64,000 bases of DNA from the NCBI RefSeq assembly GCF_000226095.1, contig NC_016472.1:8680001-8744000 (forward strand). Direction: 5' to 3'. Position 1 is the first letter of the stretch, and each line of letters opens with the position of its first letter. Positions 47,814-61,192 of the stretch are shown here, piece after piece. This DNA comes from Thermothelomyces thermophilus ATCC 42464 (Eukaryota; Ascomycota; Sordariomycetes; Sordariales; Chaetomiaceae). The translations under genes and the position numbers were made by a program. Below the pieces are notes generated by a model that was given only the letters and a program-made list of their open reading frames with translations, had not been told where the DNA came from and did no database searches.

Positions 47814-48748
<935 letters not shown>

Positions 48749-49649
48749 GGTGCTGGTGGGCGCGATTCGGGATATGCAGCTCGCGTGTCAAAGATGGCGG
48801 GTATGCGAAAGGAGGTCGGTCGGGGGAGGGATCGGCAACAGGAGCGTGCAAACCTCTTGGCTTTATCTTATCCTCAACATTTCCAGTTCGGGCTGTTGCC
48901 GAGCAAGGGGTCCAGAGGCGAATATGGTCGGGACCCCGCCAAAATTTAAAATCAGATGGAGACCCACCGGTTGCCAAGTCCCTGGGGCAAGCCCCCGTAC
49001 TTGCAGTACGAGTAGCTCCTCCGTGCTCGTTACACTATTGGTATCTACCGCTGGCGATTAATAAATGGCCAAGCTATGGAACCTAATCCGTACCTTGCTG
49101 CAACCACGCAATGTTCTCTCGAGAAAACAACCAAATTGTAGCAACCGCTTCCCAACTCTGGATTGAAGCTTCCGATCTAAGAAACAAAAGAAAAAGAAAA
49201 AAAATAAAGATGGCATCGACCTCCAGCTTTCCAGGCCAGCTCCTCCGATAGGTAACTATGGAAGTTCGGCCATCATTTCTTTGGCACTATCCGGTCCTTC
49301 GCCATCGTTACTTTATCCAATTCTCCGCCCTTTTCCTTTTCCTTTTCCTTTCCAGCGGATGCCTGACACACGTAGCGCCAATACAAGCGGGCCATGCGAT
49401 TGACTGTCTTGAGCAAAAATGATGAAAGCACAGCACCGAGCCATGTGCGCGACTTTGTCAGAGAACGGTGACCATCCTTGACAAGCCGGTTAAGCATCAC
49501 GAAGCGAGGACACAGTGGGATTGTGTGCCAAACTGGGAGCTGCATAGAATTAACGCAGCGAAAGGCAACCGGTGTCGTCTACGCACCGCCACCCCTGGGT
49601 CGAGCAACCTGGGAAGGCGTATGAGACACTGATCGTATCCAACGCACGG
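48749..49649. other. Spacer between IDI1 and MATE genes
   Basis: 901 bp, holding the IDI1 promoter and the MATE 3' region. AATCCGTA at 49085 and A-rich tracts near 49185-49210. A 90-codon minus-strand frame at 49273-49545 has no family resemblance and I do not call it a gene. Confidence 0.55.
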
Positions 49650-51813
49650 CTACCCAGAAGCATTCCTATGCTCGGCTTCTCTAACAGCTTGGTGCCAGTC
49701 GAAGCTGAACGTGAACAAGTATTCGGCCAGCGAGACACTGCAGTGTTGTTAGTGGAGTCGTCCTCGGCAAAGTGTTGCAAGAAAAGGAATAATGAGACTC
49801 ACGTCAGCAGTCCGATAGTGACACCGAACCAGAGCCCGCTGAGTTTCCAATCGAGGCCGAAGCCCAAACCGAAGGAGAGGGGCAACGCCACCAGGTAATA
49901 GCAGACGAGGTTGGCATAGCCTCCAAACTCTTGACGGCCGATACCTCTGAGCAGTCCGTGTGAGACGGCACCCATGCTGTCAAACAGCTGCATTACCGCG
50001 CAAACAGGGAGCGTTCGGGCGGCCAGGTCAATGACTTCTCCGTCCTGCGTGAACAGTAACGGTATCTGGTATCGGAACACGGATAGGAGCGTTAGGTTGA
50101 ACAATCCCACCAGCACTCCGCCGGCGATGGTCTGCCTGGCTGGTTAGCGACGGCAAACGGACAACCCCCCCAACCGAGCAGGCCGGAGAGACTTACGACT
50201 TTGGCGGATGTCTTTGCCGCATCAACGAGCTTGGCACCGATGAGGTTAGCAACCCGGGTCGAGCCGGCGATGGACAGCGGGAACGGGATCTGGAACGTCG
50301 TGCTCGTGACCGTCACCAGCACGCTCTGGGCGGCGAGGAATTCCACGCCCATCCGACCGGAGGCCAGCGTCAGGATCTCGAAGGCGAACCACTCGGCCAC
50401 GACCATGACCATGCCGGGCAGGGCCAGCCTGATCATGGGGCCCCAGTTCCTCAAGGCGCTCCGCCGAAACCCGCCCCAGGCCTGGGCGCCGTCCACCTTC
50501 CAGACGTACAGGGCGAGGAGCAGGGGCATCAGGTTCTGCGTGATGGCGACCGCCATCGGGGCGCCGATGAAGCCCAGGCCCAGCTGCCAGACGAAGAGCC
50601 AGTTGAGCAGGGCATTGACGGGCGCAGCCACCAGCAGCACGTAGGTTGTCGCGTGGAACAAGCCCTGGGCCTGGACGAACCTCTTGCCGCCCTCGAAGGC
50701 GGCGTAGGCCGGGGTGCCCAGCACGACGACGCGCAGGTATTTGGCGGCCAGGGCGGCGCTCTCGGGCTCGATCATGGACGCCAGGATGGGTTCGGCAAAC
50801 ATCCAGATGACGGCGACGGGGATGAGAAGCAGGAAGAGGAAGTAGGTCATGCGCTGTAGCTGCAGGCCGACGAGATGCTTGTGGCCGGAGCCGAAGGCCT
50901 GAGCGCACAGCGTGTCCAAGCTGGTTGCCAGGCCCTGAACCGGCGCGTAGCACGTGATGTTGGCCGTCATGGTGGCCAGCGACGCGGCGCCCAGCTCGAG
51001 GGTGCCCAGGCGGCCGACGGCGAAGATGGAGGCCACGTTGAGCGAGTACTGCAGCAAGAAGGTGACGATCAGCGAGCGCGAGTAGACGGCGATCGTCTTG
51101 GCCTCGCGTTGCCACGTCGTCCGGATCTGGCCCGCCGCGACCGCGGCCTCCCACTGCTCGTTGAGGCTCTCGCGTCCTCCGGCCCCATAGGGTGGTCGGC
51201 CATGCTCGCCCGACGAGGACCGGTGGCTGCGGACGGAATGGGGGATGAGGGGCGAGGTCTCGTCGGGCGGCGAGACCGCGATCCGCGGGGCGGGAGACTC
51301 CTCGTCGCCGCCCGGGCGGCGCACCTTTGTGCTGAACAGCCACCGGTACAGGGCCGAGAGCCGGCCGGCCAACCCCCCCCGCTTGGGGCCGTGGTGCTGG
51401 TGCTTGGGCGGGAGGATATGGTTGTCACGGAGGAGGGAGCGCTCTGCGTCGCGGCTGCGAGTGCGCTCCATCCTCGTGAGCACCGGCGGCTCGTCCAGGG
51501 CGCCCGGTCCGAGGGCGGGGCGCGTGGTGCCAAAGGCGATGCCGCTTGGCCGGCGGTAGAGCGTTGGCCCGGGCATGTCGTCCGACTCCTGTTCGCCTTC
51601 TTCCTCCTGGAGGGCCTCGGAGTCGACGGGAATATCCTCGTCCTCGTCGGAGCACTCGGCCAGGTCACGGGCGAGCATCTCCTGCGCAAGCGGCGACGCC
51701 GAGCGGAAGGACGAGGAAAAAGCCGATGCGACGCCATTGGGGGCAGTCGCCGCCGCTGTCGAGGAGGAGCCGTCCTTGGTTGGAATCGGCTGGCTTCGAG
51801 GGCTGGGAGGCAT
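49650..51813 (-). CDS. MATE-family multidrug/organic-cation antiporter
   Basis: Three exons on the minus strand (51813-50197, 50131-49803, 49737-49650), 677 residues. About 12 membrane spans in two MatE halves begin near residue 240 (SRSLIVTFLLQYSLNVASIF). Conserved stretches are ASLATMTANITCYAPVQGLA, LDTLCAQAFGSGHKHLVGLQ, IGAPMAVAITQNLMPLLLAL and FPLSIAGSTRVANLIGAKLV. The last exon encodes the cytosolic end FSFDWHQAVREAEHRNASG. Such proteins export organic cations or metabolites using a proton gradient. A 230-residue acidic, Ser-rich N-terminal extension carries DETSPLI (184-190), which fits the acidic dileucine rule [DE]XXXL[LI] used for vacuolar sorting. Vacuolar location is therefore an inference. 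Introns are both 65 nt. Divergent from URB1. Confidence 0.92.
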
Positions 51814-52596
51814 TTCGCGATGACTATGTATCTAAGTCGGCGAATGAAAATACGACCGAGCCCGGGGGGCTGTATAACCGTCACCGAACCGGCAACGGAA
51901 CCGGCTGCAACGTCGGGTGTGGGCCCTGGAACTGTATCCCTCTGAAATGCGCCCGGATCTTTGGATATGTATCAAGTAGGTGTGAATTCTCAGGCCCGGG
52001 TCGGACGAATATTCCACGATGCACACGGATGACTCGAAACGGACCCTTGACCGCAGCTTGAGCCCACGCCGCAGAGGCAAGGAACGTGCGCCGAGATTTT
52101 GCGTTTCCAAGCTCGGCAACCGAATGAATGTTTAGATATCGAGTCGAGTTCACCCTCCTCCAATCACACACGCCAATTGTGACGGCGAGCAGAAGAGAAG
52201 ATTAAGATCCAGGGAGGACGTCGAGGAGACTTAGTGCCCGAGTATTCGAGAGTGAAATCACATCAACCCAGACTTCTCGGGACCATGTCTAAGACACTGC
52301 ATCAGGCCCAGCCCGAAGCTGCTGGTGACGTACGGACTCCTGGTAATTCAAGAGTTTCCGGAGTACGGAGCACCGTAGGGGACTCCGCATGTTTTGTGCG
52401 GAATTACGGATTTACATAGGTACGGATTACTCTACGGAGTACCTAGGTGCGGGGAAAGCTGTGGGCTTATCGAGCCGCTAAGCTGCGATTAGAAGGCGGT
52501 AAAATGTTGCAGAGTGGGCGAAATTCCGAGTGAAAGCTCGCCGGCTTGCGCAACAAAAGGCCCCCCGAAAAACAGGGCATTTCGCAGCACGAAAAC
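51814..52596. other. Divergent upstream region of MATE gene and URB1
   Basis: 783 bp between two start codons. Contains TACGGATT at 52405 and 52421 and TACGGAGT at 52433, a tight cluster of the dispersed words. No coding sequence seen. Confidence 0.6.
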
Positions 52597-55500
52597 ATGG
52601 GGAAACGGCGTTCTCACGGCCCCGACGGCGCCGCAGCGTCGCGGAAAAGGCAGAAGACTGTGCACGAAGCGCCGACGTCAGAGGAGGTTCACACGAGCAG
52701 ACAACTGCAGCAGCTGCTCTCCTTCAGTCAAGACCCAGCGCGGGCGCGGCACGGTGCGTTTGAGCTCACACGATTTCGCTTACTTGCCGAGTCGGCCCAT
52801 CTGACCTTTTTTGTTCTTTTTTTCCTCTGTTTCTAGGTCTGCAGTCCTTCAAGCTCTTCCTCGACGATCTTCTCGACCCCGACCGCGACCATGCCGACCG
52901 CCCTAGGATCCTCCGGGACTACCTCCGGTCCGCGAACCCCTCCGCCGACGAAGAGAACCCGGTCTACCTGCCGGACATCATGCAGACATGGAGCTACGCG
53001 AACCAGACCAACAACGACAACATCATGTCGGCCGTGGCCGTCGTCCTCGCCCTGCTGCTGAAGCTGCTCTCGCAGTCTCTTGACACGGTGCCCTTCGGCC
53101 TCGGCATCTGCAGGACCCTGCTCCAGAAGCGCCAGCAGGAGCTCATCGCGCGGAACCTGTCGGCAGACAAGGGCAAGGCCTTCATCATTTCTCCGACTCT
53201 GCGCATGTTGAGGGAGGCCATCAGCTTCGACGGCGGCGCCATCGCAAGACCCTTGTTCCGCGCCAGGGCATCCACCCTCAAGTCGCTGGCCCGGAACATG
53301 GGCATCGTCCACATCGGGGATGAGGCCGAGGATCCGAAGCGGCCGTCTCCTCGGACCAATGCCATCCTCTTCTTCCTCAGCGCCCTCAAGTATCTCCATC
53401 CCGAGGCCAAGAAGGAGCTGCTCTCCCAGAGGGACATTGTGTCCGCCCTTACGCGCGACGTCAAGCAGGACCCGCCGTATCTCGTCCGGGAGCTTTTGGA
53501 TGGCTTGCGGAGCCACGTGCTGCTGGATGACAAGCTCCCGAGGGAAGCCAAGGGAAACTTGCTGAACGCATCCACTCTCACCCGCCTCTCGGCGCTTTAC
53601 CAATACCGTCTGGACGCCCAGGTCGAGGATGGCCCCTCGATTTCCGACCTCGCCCACGAATTCCTGCTGCTGGCATGCACGAATCCGGCATGCGGCGTGC
53701 TGAGGCAAGACTCGGGCTTTTACCCCCGAGACGCCGATCCGAACGCCGCGATCCCCGCCGCCGAGCTGGATGACTTGGGCTTGGAAGCGATCGTTTGGGT
53801 GAACAAGTACAAGACCGAGGTGCCCGTTCGGAACTTCGCCTTGTCCAATTTCCTGCTAAACCTACGTCCGTGGTCCAGCGTCAAGCAGAGCGAGCTCATC
53901 ACCTCCGTCTTTAAGGTCGCCCCCGAGCTGGTGGCCAACTACTTCCTCGCCAGCAAATCCTTCACCTTTGAGCCAAAGCTCTCGGCAACGTGGATAGGAT
54001 ATGCCGCCTTCATCTTCAACGTCGTCACTCTCCCTTTACCAGACCATTTTTGCCGCGCGACCGCCTTTCCCGAGCTCCCGCCACCCCCCTCAATCGTCAT
54101 CGACAACATCCTCCCGGCCCCGCTGAACCAAAAGACATTATCCCGGAGCTTGGCGAATAAGTCGAACCTGATCTCGTTCTTTGCGACTCGAATCTTGGTG
54201 GTCGCGATCGAGAAGCTGGAGCAAGCAATCAAGATGCACCAGGACCCTTCGCACTCCAACGGGACAGTCTGGGCAGAGGCCGCGCGCAGGCTGGTCGACG
54301 AGTTCTGTCAACGGAGCCCCGGTATCAAGGAGATGATCAACGCGTACCGGTCCGTACCCGAAGGCGATCTTCTCCACCGGGAGGCAGCAAGTCGGTTATT
54401 GCGCCTCTGCTACGAGGTGCTCCCACAAGTCGCCCTTCTGGCCAAGTTCGACGTCTCCCCATTCCTGGAGACAACCCTCGCTCGTCTGTCTCGGCGAGAG
54501 CTGAGCGATGCCCGCGATTTTGCCCTGAGTCTCAAGGAACTGGAAAACCTGCTCGCCATCGCCGGGTATTCACCTGGGATGCGGTGGCTTGCCGCTTCCG
54601 AGGCTCTCTCCCTTTCCCCATTCACCCTCCTGCTCAAGGTCTGCGTCGATGCTCCCCATGGCGTTGCCCTCGAGACAATACGGACGGTGCTCAACTTCGT
54701 TGCCGTCGAGCAGCAACTAGTACCCGCCGAAAACAAACACCCCGGGCTGCTCGCGCTACTCGAAGCGCTGCAATCCTTACGGCAGTCCTCCCCGGATTCG
54801 GTCGCGCACCTGTGGCCGTTCTTGGATAACTGCTTGACTCGCTGTGCAAACGCCCCGGTCAAGTATGTTGAGAAGATGCAGGATCTGGTTCACGAGTCCA
54901 CCTCGGGGCCAGACCAGGACTTAGCTGGTGCGGTTATTAGTCCCTTAACTGTGGCCATCCTCGAGCAGTTGCCGTTCGTCGCGGCAAAGGAGGGCGGGGA
55001 TGCCACGATCAGGGCCCTCGGTCGCTTTCTGCCCAAGTTTCTGGGACTCTCGGCAACTGCCGGGGAGAGCCAGCCGTTACTCGACCTGGTCTTTTCGAAG
55101 ATGGTGGCACACCTCTCGGACACAAAGGGCAAGCTCGCCAAGGCCGGGGTCCCGAGAAACCTGGCGTTCGAGCACAACACACTGCAGCCGACTTCGGAGC
55201 CCAAGAGCAGGAAAGGTTGGGATACGACGACCGGGCAGCAAGAACCACGGCCCGAGCCGGCCGTAGATGAAGAAGTTCTAGAGAACACGCTCCACGTGCC
55301 AGACGGCCTGGAGGCGGACAACTCGGCATTAATGAAGTGGTCGTCCAAGACCGTGGACGAGCTGGTCGACGAGGGTTATCTTGCATCTCTCATAGCACTC
55401 CTGGCGTCGGAGCATGCCAGCATACGAAAGGAGGCGCTCGTCAACATCCTCAAGGCAGCGGCCAAGATCAAACAGTCCGAGTACGAGGAAAAGGAGCAGG

Positions 55501-56117
55501 TCTGGCTCCTCCTGTCGGAGATCGCCGAGACCGCGCGCGACAGCATCAACGACGAGCCGTTGCCGAGCACCATTGTCTCGTTTGCTTGCCACGGGCTCAA
55601 CGTGCTTCGCGACCCGCTCTCCAACCTCTACGCCAAAGTCAACCTGTTCCTCACGCGCGGGCCGGTATGGAGCCTAGACAAACCCCCACTCCTGGACGAG
55701 ATTCTGTCGGAGGACCCGGGCGTTGGCGACGCCTTCTACGCGCAGGCTAACTGGCTGCTCGGTTACCTAATCGACGGGCTGCGCACCTCACGCGACCTCG
55801 AGCTGTTCCGCAAGAAACGGGCAAAGGGACCCGTGTTGGAGCGCATCCTGGCCCTCGCGGCCAACCCGTACATGCGGCTGCCGCTCCGGAGCCAGGTGCT
55901 GAGGCTGCTATACCGAGCCACGCGCATCCAGGGCGGTAGCACGACGCTGACGACGAGGTTCGGGATCATGAACTGGCTCGAAGCGAGGCAGGCGGCTTGC
56001 ACGGATGCCGCCGAGGCGGCTGTCTATGGGGGATTGCGCAGGAGGATCTGGGAGACGTGCGACCAGGATAGGGTGAGGGCGTGGAGTATGGGAGGATTGG
56101 ACGGTGCCGCGTCATAG
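52597..56117 (+). CDS. URB1: URB1/NPA1, nucleolar pre-60S assembly scaffold
   Basis: Two exons (52597-52753 and 52837-56117), 1145 residues; intron 83 nt. Urb1/Npa1 is a large helical-repeat scaffold of the earliest pre-60S particles and works with DEAD-box helicases and snoRNPs in the nucleolus. The start MGKRRSHGPDG and basic SRKRQKT serve as a nucleolar tail. The Npa1 region begins with GLQSFKLFLDDLLDP and contains VYLPDIMQTWSYANQTNNDN and SKGxAFII-like sequence (DKGKAFIISPTLRMLREAIS). The NopRA1-type C-terminal region begins near residue 900 (LVDEGYLASLIALLASEHAS) and ends with VLRLLYRATRIQGGSTTLTT. It is shorter than yeast Urb1, mainly between the two conserved parts. Stop TAG at 56115-56117. 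Confidence 0.92.
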
Positions 56118-57322
56118 CAAGCGGCGGGTTGGTTGTGCCGTGACATCTTCAGAGGAGGTTTAAAGGAAAGAAAGAACAAGACGTTGCTTTGTCTGAAGCT
56201 CCTAGTGCCTCCGTTTCGGGGTTTGACTTGCTGAGCTCGATTGTGATGCCAAAGCTGTATATGTAGAGTACACCACGGAAAAAAAAATAAATAAATAAAA
56301 ATAAAAATGAAAAATAAAACTAAAACCAAGCAAGCAATGAAACGTCTGCAGCAGCCAGACGTTGGCACCGTGGAATCGCAATGGCCCACGAGATCTTGGA
56401 AGCAAGTTAACCGGACACCTAGCTACTAGTAGTACCTTCTCCCAAGGTTGCCAAGGTTGTTATCCTGCCTGCCCACCTGAGGTGTCTTACCTATCGCTCC
56501 TACCTCGTGTCGGTACCTCCTTGTACCTTCTTCATACCTGCCTGAAGTGGTTCAGGTTGTGACTTGCAGAAAATCACATGGAAGAGGTGGACACGGGTTG
56601 TTTCCTCAACCTAAAGGCCATCAACAATCGACATTCCAGGCTCAAGAAGTTGATGTTGGCCGAAAACAGCAGTCGGGGTAATTTTGAAAACCACTTACGG
56701 ATACCCCGCCACTCACCGCATGTTTTTACGTATGCACGGATTAGTTACAGTAGACTCCTGCGTACTGCGGAGAGATAATTCTTGTTGCTGGGCACCCTTG
56801 CCATGTTGCTGTCGCCACCCCAGCACATGGACCCTTGTCAGGCCGCGTTGTCAGAGGCTAGGGCCACAGTCGACAACCCAATTGATTTGATCGACTGCAA
56901 CCCGCTGCCACAGGGTGCGCTCGAAACAAGGCGGCAGGAGCCCAAAACTTACCCAAACCATCAAAGCTTCCACAACTGGCCGATTGAACAAAACCATCCA
57001 TACGTAACTCACCACCACCGCCCTTGGTACAAATCGCGCACTTGTTGCACCGACCGACCCTTCCACACAAAGCGACTCTTCAGACCTTTTTTTTTTTTTT
57101 TTCGTGACCAGCTGCCCTGCCTCGCCGCCGACCGATTTCCTCTCCCCAACTTCCCGAAAGCCAATCCGTTTCGAACACCAGAACAGCCCACATTTGGCTC
57201 CCCCCTCTGACCGCATCTTGTCCCAGCACCGCCAGCCCCAACAACCTGTCCGGCATAGACCGGCCCATCGCATGCAGGCGACGTCGCAGCCCTGATCCGA
57301 TGGTTGCTGCATAACTTTTATA
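56118..57322. other. Spacer between URB1 and the 4E-binding protein gene
   Basis: 1.2 kb. A-rich tract near 56280-56330 just after URB1. A T run of about 16 near 57087-57102 lies in the pyrimidine-rich leader of the next gene. No gene seen. Confidence 0.6.
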
Positions 57323-60134
57323 ATGCCTGAACGATACTCGGCAGAGTTTCTGCTGCATTTGCGCCAGTCGCCGCTATGCGTCAAGCCTCCGAATCTGCCC
57401 CCTCCCGAGGAGTGGATGGGGTACGTTTTTTGCCTCCCCCCTCCCTGTGTTGTGATGCGTGCACATTGTGTGCCCTGCCCTCCGTATGCGCGACTGATTG
57501 CTGACTTTATGCTTTTTTTTTCCAGACCACCTCCAGAGACATTCCGCAATCAGCAGAAAGCATCCAATGACCGAACCAAGTCCGGAGAAGGTGGTGTACC
57601 CCCGAATCAGGAGAACAGGCGTCCGCCGCACGACCGCAATGGCTCCAGAAATGCAGCGAGTACGCCTCAATTCCTCAGGCGAGCCGGCCGGATGACCCCT
57701 GACCGCCTCCCGACTCCTTTGTGCTCTTGTCGTGGCTGACTAAGACCCCAAAACAGACCCGGAGGATCTCATCCTCGGCCCGCCGCGGACAAGCTTCGCG
57801 TCTGCGTCTGCCACGTCAATGCGCGGCTCCCGGACCGGCGACGCCGAGAAGGGGTTCAGGGACTCAGACCGACATGATCGTAACGACCGATTCAACTTCC
57901 GTAACCGCGTCAACGACTCGGACAACCCCAGCGACAGGTTCGGGAGAGATGCGAGGGACGGCCGGAACGCTGGCTTCCGCAGGCGGCCCGACCAGGACCA
58001 AGACAGCGAGGGTTGGAGCACCGTGAAGCCCCGCAAGAGCTTTGGCCACGACGGCGCCGAGCGTTTCCACGGCCGCATGGGCGGCGTCGGAAATGACCGC
58101 TTTGGCGCGCGGGACGACGCCCGCCGGGCGCGGGACCGCGACGACCGGGACGCCGGTGGCCGAGGCAACCGCAATTTCGAGCATCGGTCGCGAGACCAGG
58201 ATGGCGACGAGGCCGATACCCCGCGCAGGAACGGACTGGGGCGCGGCAAGTCGGAGTCCTGGTTCCGAGACAACACAGCCGGCAGCACCTCGGACGCGCC
58301 CCCCATGACCCAACGGGAGCGCATCGAGAGGGCCAAGAGCTGGCGTGACCGGGATCCGGAGGACAAGCCGCACGACAGGTTTAGCGATCGAAACGATCGA
58401 AACCTCGACCGAAAGTGGGATCGCGACCGTCATGCTCGCGTCGAGAACGACCCGGAGTGGCTGGACGAGCCCGCTGAGACCAAGACGCAAGGCCACACGG
58501 AGGAGGATTTCAAGAAGTTCATGGAGTCCATGAAGGCGGGCAGAACGGGCGGCGGCGCGCCGAAACAGGAGGAAAAGCCCAGCGCGCCGCCTGATCAGCC
58601 GCCCGCTACCACGGCCGTCGAAACGGAAAACAAGGTTGCCTCGGCGCCTGCCGTAGAGCCGGGGCCAGACAAGTTCTTCGCCGCCTACGGGAGCTCTGGC
58701 CTCGACGTCGGGACGCCGATTGCCGAGGTCAAGGACGCGATCAAGCCCAAGACCGCAAAACCCTCGAGATTCATGGCCTTCTTAGCTCCGCAAGACGATA
58801 GCCGAGCAAAGACGGAACCGGCAACGCCCGCAGCGGCGGGACAGTCAGGCGAGAAGGCCGCCTCGTCGCAGCAGAGCGACGCCGACAAGGAAGCGTTCGC
58901 ACTCCTCATTCAAAAGCTCCAAAGATCTGGGCTCGGATCGTCCTTGCAAGGCAGCGCGCCACCAGCCCAGACAACAACAACAACAACAACAGCAGCACCC
59001 GGCATGTTCCCGGAGCCGTCACCTTTCCAAGAGCTGCAGCAGAAGAGCGCCGTGACCTCGCCGGAGCCATTCCAGCAATACGGCAACAGTGGCAGGCGCG
59101 ACGATCCACGCGCGCGCACTTCGCAACATTCGCTCCACGACATGATCTCCCCTCGGCCGACCGGCCTCCCCATGCCGCCTCCGCCGGCCACTCGCCCGGA
59201 GCAGGCCCTACAGGAACTCCTCGCCCAGCGGCACCAGTTGCCAAGCCAGCCGAGCACCCGCGCAGAGTCGCAGAATGCCAGCGCCATCAATCGCAACAGG
59301 GAATTCCTGGTAGGCTTGATGCAAGGCCACCGCGAGGTCCCCGAGCCCGCGCGCCCCGAGCAGCTCCTCCGCATGCCGCAGCCGACCAAGCAGGTCTCGC
59401 TGGCCAACGTGCCGGACCGCGAGCAAGACTATTCCCGCGAGCGGAGCGCCTCCCAGCGTCAGCAGATGCGGGGCGGCCCCCCGGGTTTCCTCGACGACGG
59501 CCAGTTCCATCCGGGTGACGTGGACTCCCGCCCTCCCCCGCAACCGACCCAGATCTTGCAGCGCCCGCCTCCTCCGGGCCTCGATCACCAGATGCACCCC
59601 TTCCACATGGGCGGAGTCAACCCCGCCGTCTCCGCAGCAGCAGCAGCAGGCCAGATGCCTCCCCAACGACCCATGATTCCGCCTCCGGGCTTGATGAACA
59701 ACGGTCCCCGGAACATTCCCATGCCTGGCATGTTCCCGCCCAACTTCCCTCCTCCCCACGGCCATAGCGGTCCCGGTAACTTCCCTCCCGGCCCGCCTCC
59801 CCCACACGCTGGTGGCCCTCCACCTCCCGATGGCATGGTCGGTCCGCCCCCGGGGCCTCCCCGCTCGATGCAACCCCCTCCGGGTTTTTTCGGCGGGCCA
59901 CCACCGCCGGGATTCATGCCGCCGCCGGGAATGGGCGGCGGCAGCGGTTTCCAAGGTCCTGACGGGCCACAGCCACCCAATGCAGGCCCTGGTCCCGGTC
60001 CCGGTCCCGGTCCCAACCACGGCGGCATGGCCGGCTTTGGCGGGATGCCAAGCCCGTTTGAGAGATTGGAACGCATGGCCGGGATGGATAGGCGTGGCAT
60101 GATGCCACCGCCGGGAGGATACCGGGGTCCTTGA
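57323..60134 (+). CDS. 4E-T/Eap1-like eIF4E-binding protein
   Basis: Three exons (57323-57420, 57526-57659, 57757-60134), 869 residues. The N-terminus MPERYSAEFLLHLRQSPLCV holds an exact canonical eIF4E-binding motif YX4LL at residues 5-11 (Y5, L10, L11), followed by LPPPEEWMGPPPETF. Later conserved pieces are DSEGWSTVKPRKSFGHDGAE, FHGRMGG and an acidic NDPEWLDEPAETK. The remainder is disordered: Arg/Asp-rich, then Gln/Pro-rich, then a Pro/Gly/Met-rich C-terminus with a PGPGPGPG repeat. This architecture fits the 4E-T/Eap1 class that binds the cap-binding protein and represses translation or aids mRNA decay. The assignment rests on motif and layout, not on a folded domain. The first 32 codons are in a separate exon, so the motif depends on correct splicing. 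Confidence 0.7.
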
Positions 60135-61192
60135 AGAGCGACTCTTTTGGCTCCACTGACCCGCGAGCTGGGCTGGGTTTCTAATTGATTAGTTTTGACG
60201 GTGAGTAGGTCGGGTTGGGAGAGGAGAGCAGTACCTCTCTCCTCGCCTCTTCTCTTTTTCCTATTATTATTCTCTTCGGAAGGGCTTGTCCGTAGGACTA
60301 CACACTACCCGGTCATGCCGAGATGGGAGCCCTCCTTGGCTGGGGTTGAGGCTTTGAGCGGATACATGTTCTTATCTACTACCCTCCCCTGCCCCTACCG
60401 CAGTCTCAAAATTGATCAGTAACCGTTCTGCTTGAGGGAGATGTGAGGATGTGCTGGCACAGGCAATCAGGGCAGTACGCTTGGCGGGCGGGAACAGGCG
60501 GTAGCAACGAAATGCATCCCCCAGAAGCATAATGGGCATGAAATCGGACCGCCGGCAGCAGACAGGAACGGGGCAGATAGGTCATAAACAACGGGGTCCT
60601 CGGACATTGTAACGATCCTGTCGATCACATGTAGTAAGAAGTGTGACTTGCTTGTCTGTCCCATAGAGAGAGAGAGAGAGGGGGGGGGGGGAACAGGGAG
60701 GAGCGGCCGGGAACGGGGGAGAAAGAGAGGATGGAAACGGCGTCGCGTTGTTGTTAACCGTGATTTGTCGTCGCCCTGCCCTGTCCGTGGTTCGTCTTCA
60801 CGGACTCGGCATGTCCCATCGTCCGCGTTCCCGCTGTATGTACATAACATAGCGTGGCAGAAAATTCGCTCGATAGAAGCGAGGGATGGCATGGTTAATT
60901 ATGGGGCGTGACTGGATAACGGGGATGATGGATCAAGAAGGACCGATTTCCACGTTCAAACATGTTGAGCGCTCTAGTAGAGCCTTTGACATCAAACACG
61001 CCCATAAACCGGGTTAACGCGATCCAAGTCGAGACATGTATTCATAGCGAAGAAGAGCATGGTCAAATGTATCGTCGTAATTAGACATAGGTCGCCTTTC
61101 AAAGCTACCTAGTCACGTACACAGGAAGCGTGCACGTCCTGAAGGTGGGTTCGGGATTATATATATGTACGGTACTGTATACATAACAGCTG
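60135..61192. other. Convergent 3' spacer between the 4E-binding protein gene and MLH1
   Basis: 1.06 kb with no gene. A GAGAGA run joined to a G run lies at about 60665-60693. Short AT words near 61158-61185 precede the MLH1 stop. Confidence 0.6.

Noticed and set aside
49273-49545. 90-codon minus-strand frame between IDI1 and the MATE gene
   Set aside because: No family resemblance, no conserved splice structure and a Lys/Glu low-complexity end; it lies just after the MATE stop and may be 3' leader sequence.
50875-51945. 356-codon frame opposite the MATE gene
   Set aside because: Antisense to conserved membrane segments and without any recognisable domain.
52833-53708. 291-codon minus-strand frame opposite URB1
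   Set aside because: Antisense shadow of the Npa1 region.
59208-60020. 270-codon minus-strand frame opposite the 4E-binding protein
   Set aside because: Opposite a Pro/Gly-rich coding repeat; Arg/Gly/His composition is a by-product.
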